This document shows positions 1-6,245 of a stretch of 9,486 nt of DNA, piece by piece; the first letter of the stretch is position 1, and each line of letters opens with the position of its first letter. The position numbers and the translations under genes were made by a program. The notes beneath the pieces were generated by a model, which saw nothing but the letters and a program-made list of their open reading frames with translations, was not told the DNA's origin and did not search any database. The DNA lies in contig JAGVKR010000386.1 of assembly GCA_020050375.1 (NCBI GenBank), positions 1 to 9,486 on the forward strand. Direction: 5' to 3'. The stretch comes from Planctomycetales bacterium (GTDB lineage: Bacteria; Planctomycetota; Planctomycetia; Planctomycetales; Planctomycetaceae).

Positions 1-217
1 CCGGAGCTGGCGCCACCGGGACAGGCTGATAGACCACGATCGGCGCCGGGCGAAAAATCGGGGAGGCGTTGTACACGAGAGGCGGCGCGACATAGTACGA
101 CTGCGGCACGTAGTAGTAGCCGTCGGCCTTCATGTCCTGCGCCTCGAACAAGCTGGCCAAAACAGCGACCGACAGCACAATCCCGCATCGTTTTGTTGCT
201 CTGTGATCGTTGCACAT
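1..217 (-). CDS. Small secreted Tyr/Pro-rich protein, 3' end beyond window
   Basis: The frame is open from an ATG at 217 to the left edge, giving 72 codons, so the C-terminus is missing. The protein starts MCNDHRATKRCG, followed by a hydrophobic stretch (IVLSVAVLASLF) typical of a Sec signal peptide, with possible cleavage around residues 24-31. The mature part is rich in Tyr and Pro (GYYYVPQSYYVAPP, then PAPIVVYQPVPVAPAP) and has no catalytic motif. An AGGAG ribosome-binding site sits 6 bases upstream of the ATG and fixes the start. I do not recognise a named family. Short secreted Tyr/Pro-rich proteins of unknown function occur in planctomycetes, and a cell-surface or periplasmic role is inferred from composition only. 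It is divergent from the DUF2079 gene, with 278 bases between the two starts. Confidence 0.7.
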   Translation of the reverse strand, partial: MCNDHRATKRCGIVLSVAVLASLFEAQDMKADGYYYVPQSYYVAPPLVYNASPIFRPAPIVVYQPVPVAPAP

Positions 218-223
218 GATCTT

Positions 224-228
224 CTCCT
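224..228 (-). promoter_or_regulatory. Ribosome-binding site of the secreted Tyr/Pro-rich gene
   Basis: The minus strand reads AGGAG with a 6-base spacer before the ATG at 217. This is the main support for calling the partial gene at the left edge and for its start. Confidence 0.7.
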
Positions 229-246
229 GCGAAACAATTCGTCGGA

Positions 247-276
247 AGAATCCAGGATCTTCCTGACGTCTGTCAA
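247..276 (-). promoter_or_regulatory. Possible sigma70-type promoter overlapping an inverted repeat
   Basis: On the minus strand a perfect TTGACA (271-276) is followed after 18 bases by GATTCT (247-252), a weak -10 matching 3 of 6 consensus positions. The spacer and -10 overlap a 6-bp inverted repeat (GGAAGA 244-249, TCTTCC 258-263), which could be an operator or a leader hairpin. The predicted transcript would start about 20 bases before the ribosome-binding site. The -35 is convincing; the -10 is not. Confidence 0.3.
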
Positions 277-495
277 CCGGTAGCGATTGCAGCCCGAACC
301 AGGCAGCCCGCGCAGGCGACGCGGTCGTTCAGGCATGCCTGCCGATATTCTACGGCCCCGCCTCTGCCCCAGACAATCCCGGAGCCGATTTCCGTCCGGG
401 GCGCCTGTCGCGGGAACGTCGCCGCCCGTTAGAATGAATCTGGCGGTCTCCGTTTTTCCGAACCTGCTCTCTCCGCGTACCTCATCCCAGTTGGC

Positions 496-2793
496 ATGTC
501 TGCTGCGCTGAACCACAACCGTCCCTCCGCCAGCCGACAGATCCTTCTGGCGGCTTCAATGGTGCTGATGGGCAGCCTGTCGATGGTCGCGCACGGCCTA
601 TCGGTGTTACGCGACGAGGAACTGGCCGGCAGTCTCGTCGGAAACGGCCTCTGGAAACGAATCGTGACCGCGCTGGGGGGATCGTTGACCCGGCAGGGCG
701 ACCAGTGGTCGGCGCACGTTGAATCCGCAAAGCTCACCACGATCGTCTTGATGTTCGCGATCGCCGCCTGGCTGGCGGGGGGGGCGTGCATTGCGTGGCA
801 TGGGCGGCAGTCGTTTCGGCAGGCGCTCATCGCGTGGGGCGTGCGGGGTTGGGCTTGGTGGCTGTTGCCGCTGGCATGGGAGTCGCTCGACCTGCTGGTC
901 TACGTCGCTGGCTGGTCCGACGGCTCTTCACTGCTGCGCGGCACATTGCCCCTTTGGCACGGCTTGATTTGGGCGGGATGGCTGACAACCGGTTGCGCCC
1001 TGGGACGCAGGCCGTTTGCACTTCCTGAGTCACAGACGCATGGAACGAGATTGCCCGCGGTCGTCTGGGGAGCGATGGCCCTCTATGTTCTCGTGTTCGG
1101 AGCCATGAACCTGGGACTTTATGAATCGCTCCAGTTGCCGCACGGCGACTCGGCGATGTACGAGGAGCATCTGTGGAATTTGCTGCATGGAAAGGGGTTT
1201 CGCAGCTACCTCGACGACGGCCGGCCATTTCTCGGGGAACACATTCAAGTCATTCACGCGCTGCTGATTCCGGTGTATCTGTTGTGGCCCTCACAAGTGA
1301 CGCTCGAGTTATGCCAGTCGGCGGCACTCGCCGCCGGGGCAATTCCCCTATTTCGGATCGCGTTGCGACATAGTGGCTCGACGCAGGCGTCCGCGGCGCT
1401 GGCCATCGCGTACTTGTTGTACGTGCCGATGCAGTTTCTGGACATCGCCATCGACTTGAAGACGTTTCGCCCGAACTCGTTCGAGATCCCCCTGCTTCTC
1501 GTGGCGTTCGATGCACTGGAGAGTCGCCGTTGGCGGACCTTCTTCGCCAGCCTGGGCCTGGCCCTGCTGTGCCAGGAAGACGCGGCAACGATCATCGCCC
1601 CGCTGGGAATCTGGATCTTTTTTCGCGCGCCAAGGCTGGCAACGTTTTTCACCGAAGTGCGGAGTGCGGAGTGCGGAGTGCGGAATCATCCCAGTCCTGA
1701 GCCACGTCTTGAGTTCCGAACTCCGAATTCCGAGCTCCGAATTCGCCTCCGTTGTCTCGGCGCAGGATTAGCCGTATTCGGCGCCATCTACCTGATCCTG
1801 GTCATCAAGCTGCTTTTGCCGTGGTTCCGCGGCGGCGGCGATGTGCACTTCGCTCAATACTTCCCCGAGCTGGGAACGTCGTCGAATTCGATCGTCGTCA
1901 ACGTGCTTCTGCATCCGCAGCTTGTTCTGGGGCGGTTGTTGGACGTCAAGTCGATCGGGTTCGCCCTCGTGCTGCTCGCGCCGCTCGGCTTATTGCCATT
2001 GTTCTCTCCGGGGCGTTTGGCGGTGGCGGCCCCCTTGTTCGGGGTGCTGTGCCTGAGCGACATCACCAACTCGGCGCATCACCATTTTCACGCTCCACTT
2101 GTGCCTGTCCTGCTCTGGGCTTCGGCGGCGGGAATCGCGGCCATTCCCATGCTGTACGACCGCTGGCAGCGCTGGTGGCAGCGCTCGGGTCGCACGTCAG
2201 GAAACGCCGAGCGGCGCCCACGAATCGAAGCGCGGCAAATCGCTGCCAGCGGGAAGTCGCTGCCAGCCGACGCTCCCCTGACGGCAACTCCAACGTCGGA
2301 TGCGAATCACCCGCGCTCCAACCCGACCATCGTCGAGAATGCCGCCCTGTGGTGCGCGCTGAGCTCGTTGTGCGTGGGGTGGTTCCTGGGGCTCTCGCCG
2401 GCGTCAATCGGCTTCTGGGATCCCGATTCTCGCGCTTATTGGCGGACGTTGTACTTGCCCGGTGAACGGGCTCAGCGGTTTCCCGAGGTGCTGTCGCAGA
2501 TACCTCACGACAGCCGCGTTGCTTCGACCGACTTTATCCACCCGCGCTTCACACACTTCACACGTTCGTACGATTACAGCGACTATCGTCCCAACGTTCC
2601 GAAAGATGCGGACTACATCGTGATCGACACGCGACACCGTTACAGCGCGATTCACCGTCCCGACGAGATCAAGGAATATCGCGACCACCCCGAAGAGTGG
2701 GAGCTGTTACCCGACCGGACGGACGGGTATTTCATTGTGCTGCGGCGGGTGCGGGGGAGAGACGTAGATCGTAGATCGTCGATCGTGGATTGA
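496..2793 (+). CDS. DUF2079 multi-spanning membrane protein, GT-C-like
   Basis: Polytopic inner-membrane protein of 765 residues. The DUF2079 core starts near residue 214 with a GDSAMYEEHLWNLLHG block, a GEH at 247-249 and a QSAALAAGAIPLFRIAL helix, then FRPNSFEIPLLL (about 324-335) and QEDAA (360-364), matching the usual KEDaa motif. Later come YFPELG and HHHFHAP (about 527-533), and a hydrophilic C-terminal region of about 125 residues. DUF2079 is related to GT-C glycosyltransferases, so the Asp/Glu motif near 218-224 may be catalytic; the substrate is unknown. About 170 residues with extra helices precede the core. ATG 496 is the first start after an in-frame TAG at 430; the ribosome-binding site is weak, and a lone TAGAAT at 430-435 could be a -10. 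Two oddities: residues 387-417 are encoded by a heptamer inverted repeat, and residues 757-765 plus the stop come from a second one. A hydrophilic Ala/Pro/Thr-rich spacer lies at about 562-610. Confidence 0.85.
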   Translation: MSAALNHNRPSASRQILLAASMVLMGSLSMVAHGLSVLRDEELAGSLVGNGLWKRIVTALGGSLTRQGDQWSAHVESAKLTTIVLMFAIAAWLAGGACIAWHGRQSFRQALIAWGVRGWAWWLLPLAWESLDLLVYVAGWSDGSSLLRGTLPLWHGLIWAGWLTTGCALGRRPFALPESQTHGTRLPAVVWGAMALYVLVFGAMNLGLYESLQLPHGDSAMYEEHLWNLLHGKGFRSYLDDGRPFLGEHIQVIHALLIPVYLLWPSQVTLELCQSAALAAGAIPLFRIALRHSGSTQASAALAIAYLLYVPMQFLDIAIDLKTFRPNSFEIPLLLVAFDALESRRWRTFFASLGLALLCQEDAATIIAPLGIWIFFRAPRLATFFTEVRSAECGVRNHPSPEPRLEFRTPNSELRIRLRCLGAGLAVFGAIYLILVIKLLLPWFRGGGDVHFAQYFPELGTSSNSIVVNVLLHPQLVLGRLLDVKSIGFALVLLAPLGLLPLFSPGRLAVAAPLFGVLCLSDITNSAHHHFHAPLVPVLLWASAAGIAAIPMLYDRWQRWWQRSGRTSGNAERRPRIEARQIAASGKSLPADAPLTATPTSDANHPRSNPTIVENAALWCALSSLCVGWFLGLSPASIGFWDPDSRAYWRTLYLPGERAQRFPEVLSQIPHDSRVASTDFIHPRFTHFTRSYDYSDYRPNVPKDADYIVIDTRHRYSAIHRPDEIKEYRDHPEEWELLPDRTDGYFIVLRRVRGRDVDRRSSIVD
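1654..1744. repeat. Heptamer inverted-repeat element inside the DUF2079 gene
   Basis: The left arm holds four perfect tandem AGTGCGG heptamers (1656-1683) followed by AATC. The right arm, read on the minus strand, holds four phased heptamers: AATTCGG (1737-1743), AGCTCGG (1730-1736), AATTCGG (1723-1729) and AGTTCGG (1716-1722). Arms of 34 bases flank a 23-base spacer. CGGA is the conserved core of every unit, so the arms can pair as an imperfect hairpin. The element is in frame with DUF2079, contains no stop, and encodes a charged loop between two predicted membrane helices. Recognisable DUF2079 sequence continues after it, so it behaves as an insertion and not as a frameshift. Confidence 0.85.
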
Positions 2794-2829
2794 GGATTCA
2801 CGATCGACTATCTACGATCCACAATCCAC
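2764..2829. repeat. Heptamer inverted-repeat element at the DUF2079 stop codon
   Basis: The left arm has four phased heptamers: GTAGATC (2764-2770), GTAGATC (2771-2777), GTCGATC (2778-2784) and GTGGATT (2785-2791). After a 10-base spacer the right arm, read on the minus strand, gives GTCGATC (2802-2808), GTAGATA (2809-2815), GTGGATC (2816-2822) and GTGGATT (2823-2829). The consensus is GTNGATY. The element encodes the last nine residues of the DUF2079 protein (VDRRSSIVD), and the TGA stop at 2791-2793 spans the end of the left arm. It ends 24 bases before the ABC permease start, so a transcript of both genes would carry this hairpin in the junction. Confidence 0.85.
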
Positions 2830-2853
2830 GCTCTTTCCGTTCAACGACACGAC

Positions 2854-3651
2854 ATGCCCCACCTGACTTCCTCACTCACGCGTCACTGCGAGCTGGTGGC
2901 CCTTCTGGCTCGGAAGGAATGGCACATCCGGTATCGCAGCGCCAAGCTGGGGTATGCCTGGGCCGTCCTGCAGCCGCTCATGCTGATGGCGGTGCTGCTG
3001 ACGATGTTCGGCTACGTCTGGCCGCTTGAGCGCGAGAAGTTTCCGGAGACCAATCCCTATTCGCTCTTTCTGCTGTCCGGATTGTTCCCTTGGCACTTTG
3101 CCTCAGTCGCCTTCAGCAGCGCTACGCCGTCGTTTCCGAGCAGTCGCAAGCTAATTCTTCTGGCAAATTTCCCCCGCGACATATTGCCGCTCGGGGTTGT
3201 CGCAGCGCATCTCGTGAACTTGTTGCTGACGCTGCCCTTGCTGATTCCGCTCTACCTGTATCATAGAGAGACGCCGACGTGGTGGATTCTGGCGTTGCCG
3301 CTGCCGATCGCGTTGCAAACGATCATTGTGGGTGGGATGTCGCTGATCTCGGCCCTGATCTGCGTGCGGTTCACCGATACGTTTTTTCTCGTCCAGGCCT
3401 TGTTGCTTCCGTGGTTTTACGCCACGCCGATCTTCTACACGCGGACCGCCGCCGGCCGGTTTGCTGACTGGTTGTGGCTGAACCCGCTCACTGGCGTCAT
3501 GGAGCTCTATCGGCAGTGCCTGATGCCCGACTGGCCGACCGAGCATTTGCCGGCCAGCCTGCTGGCGTCGGCGCTGTGGGCCGGGGGACTGACCGCCGTT
3601 TCGGCCTGGTTGCTGCGGCGCAACGAAGCCACGATTGCCGACTGGATCTGA
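2854..3651 (+). CDS. ABC-2 type transporter permease, polysaccharide export (Wzm/TagG-like)
   Basis: A 265-residue inner-membrane permease of the usual length for the TagG/Wzm/KpsM family, which passes lipid-linked O-antigen, teichoic acid or capsule glycans across the membrane with an ATP-binding partner. The N-terminal amphipathic block (ELVALLARKEWHIRYR then AKLGYAWAVLQPL, about 14-43) is the family signature of a basic cytosolic helix leading into membrane segment 1. About six membrane segments follow, and NPLTGVMELYRQCLM (about 209-223) is the conserved C-terminal motif. ATG 2854 leaves the usual short N-terminus, but no clear ribosome-binding site precedes it, so translation may depend on the upstream gene. 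It lies 60 bases after the DUF2079 stop on the same strand, separated by the heptamer repeat. No ATPase gene is adjacent: the next gene is convergent. The exported glycan is unknown. Confidence 0.85.
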   Translation: MPHLTSSLTRHCELVALLARKEWHIRYRSAKLGYAWAVLQPLMLMAVLLTMFGYVWPLEREKFPETNPYSLFLLSGLFPWHFASVAFSSATPSFPSSRKLILLANFPRDILPLGVVAAHLVNLLLTLPLLIPLYLYHRETPTWWILALPLPIALQTIIVGGMSLISALICVRFTDTFFLVQALLLPWFYATPIFYTRTAAGRFADWLWLNPLTGVMELYRQCLMPDWPTEHLPASLLASALWAGGLTAVSAWLLRRNEATIADWI

Positions 3652-3687
3652 CGCACGATTCGGGCGTCGAGGGCAACGAATTGTTTA

Positions 3688-3712
3688 GCCGCGAGGCGCA
3701 GCCGAGTGCGGC
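3688..3712 (+). terminator. GC-rich hairpin after the ABC permease gene
   Basis: GCCGC (3688-3692) pairs with GCGGC (3708-3712), with an inner GGC/GCC stem around a 3-base loop. It lies 36 bases after the permease stop, in the 142-base gap between convergent genes. There is no T-run after it, so it would be a weak or factor-assisted terminator, or simply part of a repeat. Confidence 0.3.
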
Positions 3713-3760
3713 GTGGTCCGACGATTGAACGGCAGAACCCCCGGATTCAGCCTGTGCGCG

Positions 3761-3795
3761 GAAGCCCGTGCGATGAATCCCGTCATTCGGGCTTC
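3761..3795. terminator. Inverted repeat between convergent genes, possible bidirectional terminator
   Basis: GAAGCCCG (3761-3768) and CGGGCTTC (3788-3795) form a perfect 8-bp stem, with an inner ATGA/TCAT stem around a short loop. The right arm overlaps the stop codon of the glycosyltransferase (3794-3796). The position suits termination of the minus-strand gene and possibly of the permease transcript from the other side. Neither side has a U-tract, so intrinsic termination is doubtful. Confidence 0.4.
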
Positions 3796-5542
3796 AATTG
3801 GCGAGGGGGGCGGAAACTGTTGTCGCACTTGTCGGTGGCGTCGCGACGTCCGGCACGTCCGTCCGACGGCAGACGAGGACGCGAACGAGCGTCTTCGGAA
3901 GCTTGTGGCGATCACAGGAGACGTCAGCCACTGTCGTCCAGGGAAACGGAATGTGCCTCTCGTGAAATTCTCGGATGTCGGCGCAGAAATAGGAAACTCG
4001 CGCGGCTTCTTCTTCAACGGTGTCGGGCCAGTCCAGAACCGGAATCTCGTCGCGATAGTGGAACGCGAACAGATGGTGCGTCACGTTGAAGCTCACGAGC
4101 TTCGTTCCGGGAGGTAGTTGCCGTTTCACCGCCTCGATCTCACCGGCCGTATCCACGCTCGCCCCGTGGAGGGCGTTGATCATCACGATGACGTGCGTGA
4201 AACCGACGAACCCGGCGATGGAGAACACAGCCGCGTAGGGGCCTTTCTGCGGCGACGATCCGATCGACCGCCACGCCACTCCCGCAGCGACGGCGGCAAC
4301 CAGGCCGTACAAGACGGCCACCGGGATCGGTTGTGCCAGCCACAAGCCGAAATCGCGGATGGAAATCGTCACGAAAAACGCGCCGACTGCGAGCATGGCG
4401 ACAGCGGTGATCCGCACGAACAGCGGCCACACGATCCACCACTGCTCGCTCCGCTGCGCGCGGGCGACGCGCTCGACAACCAGCCCCATCAGAATCGCCA
4501 GGCAGGGATACATCGACATGAAGTACCGAGGCCGCGATCCGGGAGGCAACCACACCGTCGGAAAGGCAACGGCCAGGCAGATCGCCAGGAACAGCACGTA
4601 GTCGCGGGACGGCCCGAGTGTCCGCCGGAACTCGCGATTGAACCAGACGATAAACAATGCCGACCAGGGCAAAAGACAGACCAGCAATTCCAGTGGGTAA
4701 ACGGCCAGGTGCTCACCGAACGAAAACCAGGTGGCATGCATAAACCGGTGCCCGACGTCGCGCACGTACATCTGGCGCGTTCCCTCCAGGCCCACTTTGA
4801 ACACGCAGGGAATTTGCCACGACGCCAGAATCGCAACAAACGTTCCAATGCCGGCCAGATGCGCGCGACTGAAGGCTGCCCGCCAGTTGCGCGTCGACAG
4901 CAGGTAGATGGCGACGGGCCCCACGAAATAAACCGGCGCCTGGGGCCCTTTTGTCAACGTCCCGAGCGCGGCCAGCGCATATCCGAGACACCAGGTGCGA
5001 TAGGGGGACGCGCCGCTCGTCAACCCGCCGTGCCAGGCCAGGAGGGCTCCGCTGACAAACAGCGTGAACAGCGCGTCGGTTTCTCCGACCCGCCCCAATT
5101 CAAGCACTTGCCCCATGCTGGAGAACGACAGCCCCGCCGCCAAGGCCCCCAGAGGTGACAGAAACAGCCGGGCGTAACGATAGATCACAATGCACGTGAT
5201 CAGCAACGCACAAACGCTCGGGAGTCGGATCGCAACCGCATCAACATCCCCACGGATCGCCGCCAGCGACGCGATCAGCCAATTTTGGAAGGGAGGTCGG
5301 CTGAACAGGGGAACCCCTTGCGTCCTCGGGATGATCCAGTCGCCGGTTTCCAGCATCTCCCGCGCGACCAGACCGCGGCGTGACTCTTCACCGCGAATCG
5401 AAAGCTCGGTCAACCGCGTGAAGTATGCGGCCAGCACGAATAACACGAGCAGTGCCAGTTGCCAGTCGCGCCACCACGCTTTGGCAACGACTCGTTCCGC
5501 AGGCACTTCGAGATTTTCAGTCCATTCCACCGCAGCAGCCAT
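3794..5542 (-). CDS. ArnT-like membrane glycosyltransferase (GT39 / PMT_2 family)
   Basis: A 582-residue GT-C fold enzyme of the inner membrane, about 10-12 helices, of the family that transfers a sugar from a polyprenyl-phosphate donor to a lipid or protein acceptor on the periplasmic side. Numbering from ATG 5542, helix 1 is at about 28-44. The first periplasmic loop has GEESRRG (51-57) with the acidic pair used for catalysis and metal binding in ArnT/PMT enzymes, then REMLETGDWIIP and SRPPFQNWLIA, the family hallmark. ETDALF (154-159) supplies the second acidic site, LTKGP (196-200) is the next conserved loop, and PPGSRPRYFMSMYPCLAIL precedes the late helices. A hydrophilic tail of roughly 120 residues follows. 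An in-frame TTG at 5572 would add 10 residues but lacks a ribosome-binding site, whereas ATG 5542 has AAGGA 7 bases upstream. The substrate cannot be read from sequence; ArnT itself (lipid A aminoarabinose) is only one family member. Confidence 0.85.
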   Translation of the reverse strand: MAAAVEWTENLEVPAERVVAKAWWRDWQLALLVLFVLAAYFTRLTELSIRGEESRRGLVAREMLETGDWIIPRTQGVPLFSRPPFQNWLIASLAAIRGDVDAVAIRLPSVCALLITCIVIYRYARLFLSPLGALAAGLSFSSMGQVLELGRVGETDALFTLFVSGALLAWHGGLTSGASPYRTWCLGYALAALGTLTKGPQAPVYFVGPVAIYLLSTRNWRAAFSRAHLAGIGTFVAILASWQIPCVFKVGLEGTRQMYVRDVGHRFMHATWFSFGEHLAVYPLELLVCLLPWSALFIVWFNREFRRTLGPSRDYVLFLAICLAVAFPTVWLPPGSRPRYFMSMYPCLAILMGLVVERVARAQRSEQWWIVWPLFVRITAVAMLAVGAFFVTISIRDFGLWLAQPIPVAVLYGLVAAVAAGVAWRSIGSSPQKGPYAAVFSIAGFVGFTHVIVMINALHGASVDTAGEIEAVKRQLPPGTKLVSFNVTHHLFAFHYRDEIPVLDWPDTVEEEAARVSYFCADIREFHERHIPFPWTTVADVSCDRHKLPKTLVRVLVCRRTDVPDVATPPTSATTVSAPLAN

Positions 5543-5549
5543 AACGACA

Positions 5550-5554
5550 TCCTT
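5550..5554 (-). promoter_or_regulatory. Ribosome-binding site selecting the glycosyltransferase start
   Basis: AAGGA on the minus strand lies 7 bases before ATG 5542. No purine-rich site precedes the alternative TTG at 5572, so this element decides the start. Confidence 0.6.
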
Positions 5555-5636
5555 GTCAAAACCGCCGTTCAAGCAGGGAGCTTGCGAGCGCTGCGATCCA
5601 ACGGAGCTGCTTCGGCCCCCCCATAGCGGTGGAAAG

Positions 5637-5663
5637 GCTATACGTTTCGGTTTTTTCGGTCAA
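5637..5663 (-). promoter_or_regulatory. Weak candidate promoter for the glycosyltransferase
   Basis: The minus strand has TTGACC (5658-5663) and TATAGC (5637-5642) with a short 15-base spacer. It lies about 95 bases upstream of the ATG. The -10 overlaps a 5-bp inverted repeat (5623-5627 with 5637-5641). The non-optimal spacer makes this a tentative call. Confidence 0.25.
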
Positions 5664-5708
5664 CGGCGATTGTATCGGAACGGATCGTCTCGAATTCGCC
5701 GACGTCCA

Positions 5709-6077
5709 TCACTTGACCGCGTGGAACTCACGTCCAACGAAGCGTCCCCGTGTTCGCGTCCCATCCTCTGTCACACGGATGAGGAGGCCCGGAGACCCTG
5801 CGGCGGCCTCATAGTGCGGAAACGGTCGGGAATGAAGGTATTCTGCGACCCGATGCCGTCCTGCGGCGGAATCGACAGTTGTCAAAGATTTGGAGAGCAC
5901 AACCGCGGCGCCTGCCTGCCGCAGTGCCAGAGCGAGAGCCCCTTCGAGTAAGGGTTCGATGGCCCTCCCCAACTGCGCCCAAAATTCGATCTGCTCCTCA
6001 ACCGACCGCTCCGCAATATGAGCGGTCAAGCGGGCATCGAGCAACAGTTCCTCGGATATCTTGACCGGCTGGCTCAT
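5709..6077 (-). CDS. ParD-like antitoxin-family protein without adjacent toxin
   Basis: A 122-residue cytosolic protein matching the ParD-like antitoxin family (PF11903) from memory. It starts MSQPVKISEELLLDARL, continues with RSVEEQIEFWAQLGRAIEPLL (about 24-44), and ends with the conserved HSRPFPHYEAAAG (about 83-95), LLIRVTEDGTRTRGRF and VGREFHAVK blocks. Length and both ends agree with the family, so it appears intact. The MSQPVKIS start at 6077 is chosen because the family begins there; in-frame upstream codons run into the terminator of the neighbouring gene, although no ribosome-binding site is obvious. ParD-type antitoxins neutralise a partner toxin and repress their own promoter through a ribbon-helix-helix, but no toxin-sized same-strand ORF is adjacent. 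The true role may therefore be something else. A perfect 8-bp inverted repeat lies 46 bases upstream. Confidence 0.75.
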   Translation of the reverse strand: MSQPVKISEELLLDARLTAHIAERSVEEQIEFWAQLGRAIEPLLEGALALALRQAGAAVVLSKSLTTVDSAAGRHRVAEYLHSRPFPHYEAAAGSPGLLIRVTEDGTRTRGRFVGREFHAVK

Positions 6078-6122
6078 AACCAATGGTAGCATTTCTGCTG
6101 CCATTTTCAGTAACTGGCACTC

Positions 6123-6149
6123 CTTCTCCGATCGCCTCATACGGAGAAG
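6123..6149. promoter_or_regulatory. 8-bp inverted repeat upstream of the ParD-like gene, possible operator
   Basis: CTTCTCCG (6123-6130) and CGGAGAAG (6142-6149) are perfect inverted copies around 11 bases. They lie in the 99 bases between the upstream terminator and the ParD-like start, where the promoter must be if the gene is transcribed on its own. An operator for the ParD-like protein is an inference; a leader hairpin is the alternative. Confidence 0.35.
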
Positions 6150-6176
6150 ATGGGGCCGGATTGAATCCGCCGCCCC

Positions 6177-6209
6177 AAAAAAAACCGCCCCTGACTGGCA
6201 GGGACGGTT
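6177..6209 (-). terminator. Strong rho-independent terminator of the cytochrome c gene
   Basis: On the minus strand AACCGTCCCTG (6199-6209) pairs with CAGGGGCGGTT (6183-6193) over 11 positions, with one G-U wobble and a 5-base loop. Eight consecutive T residues cover the end of the stem and beyond (6184 down to 6177). It begins 36 bases after the cytochrome stop. This is the clearest terminator in the window and separates the cytochrome from the ParD-like gene. Confidence 0.9.
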
Positions 6210-6245
6210 CGATCCGATGAACATCTTTCTCAAGGCCCCAGACGC

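Noticed and set aside
1656..1743. CRISPR-like or simple microsatellite interpretation of the repeats
   Set aside because: The units are 7 bases with no unique spacers between them, and they are arranged as inverted arms, unlike a CRISPR array or a single-direction tandem repeat.
1752..2465. A 237-codon plus-strand frame starting just after the first heptamer repeat
   Set aside because: It first suggested that the repeat might split DUF2079 by frameshift, but the recognisable DUF2079 sequence continues in the original frame and this frame is Arg/Ala-rich shadow.
4118..5158. A 346-codon open frame on the plus strand opposite the glycosyltransferase
   Set aside because: The translation is low-complexity (Arg, His, Gln, Pro-rich), lacks a fold signature, and lies wholly inside a well-supported membrane-protein gene.
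5543..5572. TTG start extending the glycosyltransferase by 10 residues
   Set aside because: There is no ribosome-binding site before TTG 5572, whereas ATG 5542 has AAGGA at good spacing.
6078..6233. N-terminal extension of the ParD-like protein to a TTG at 6233
   Set aside because: The extension would be encoded by the cytochrome's terminator hairpin and T-run, and family members begin at MSQPVKIS.
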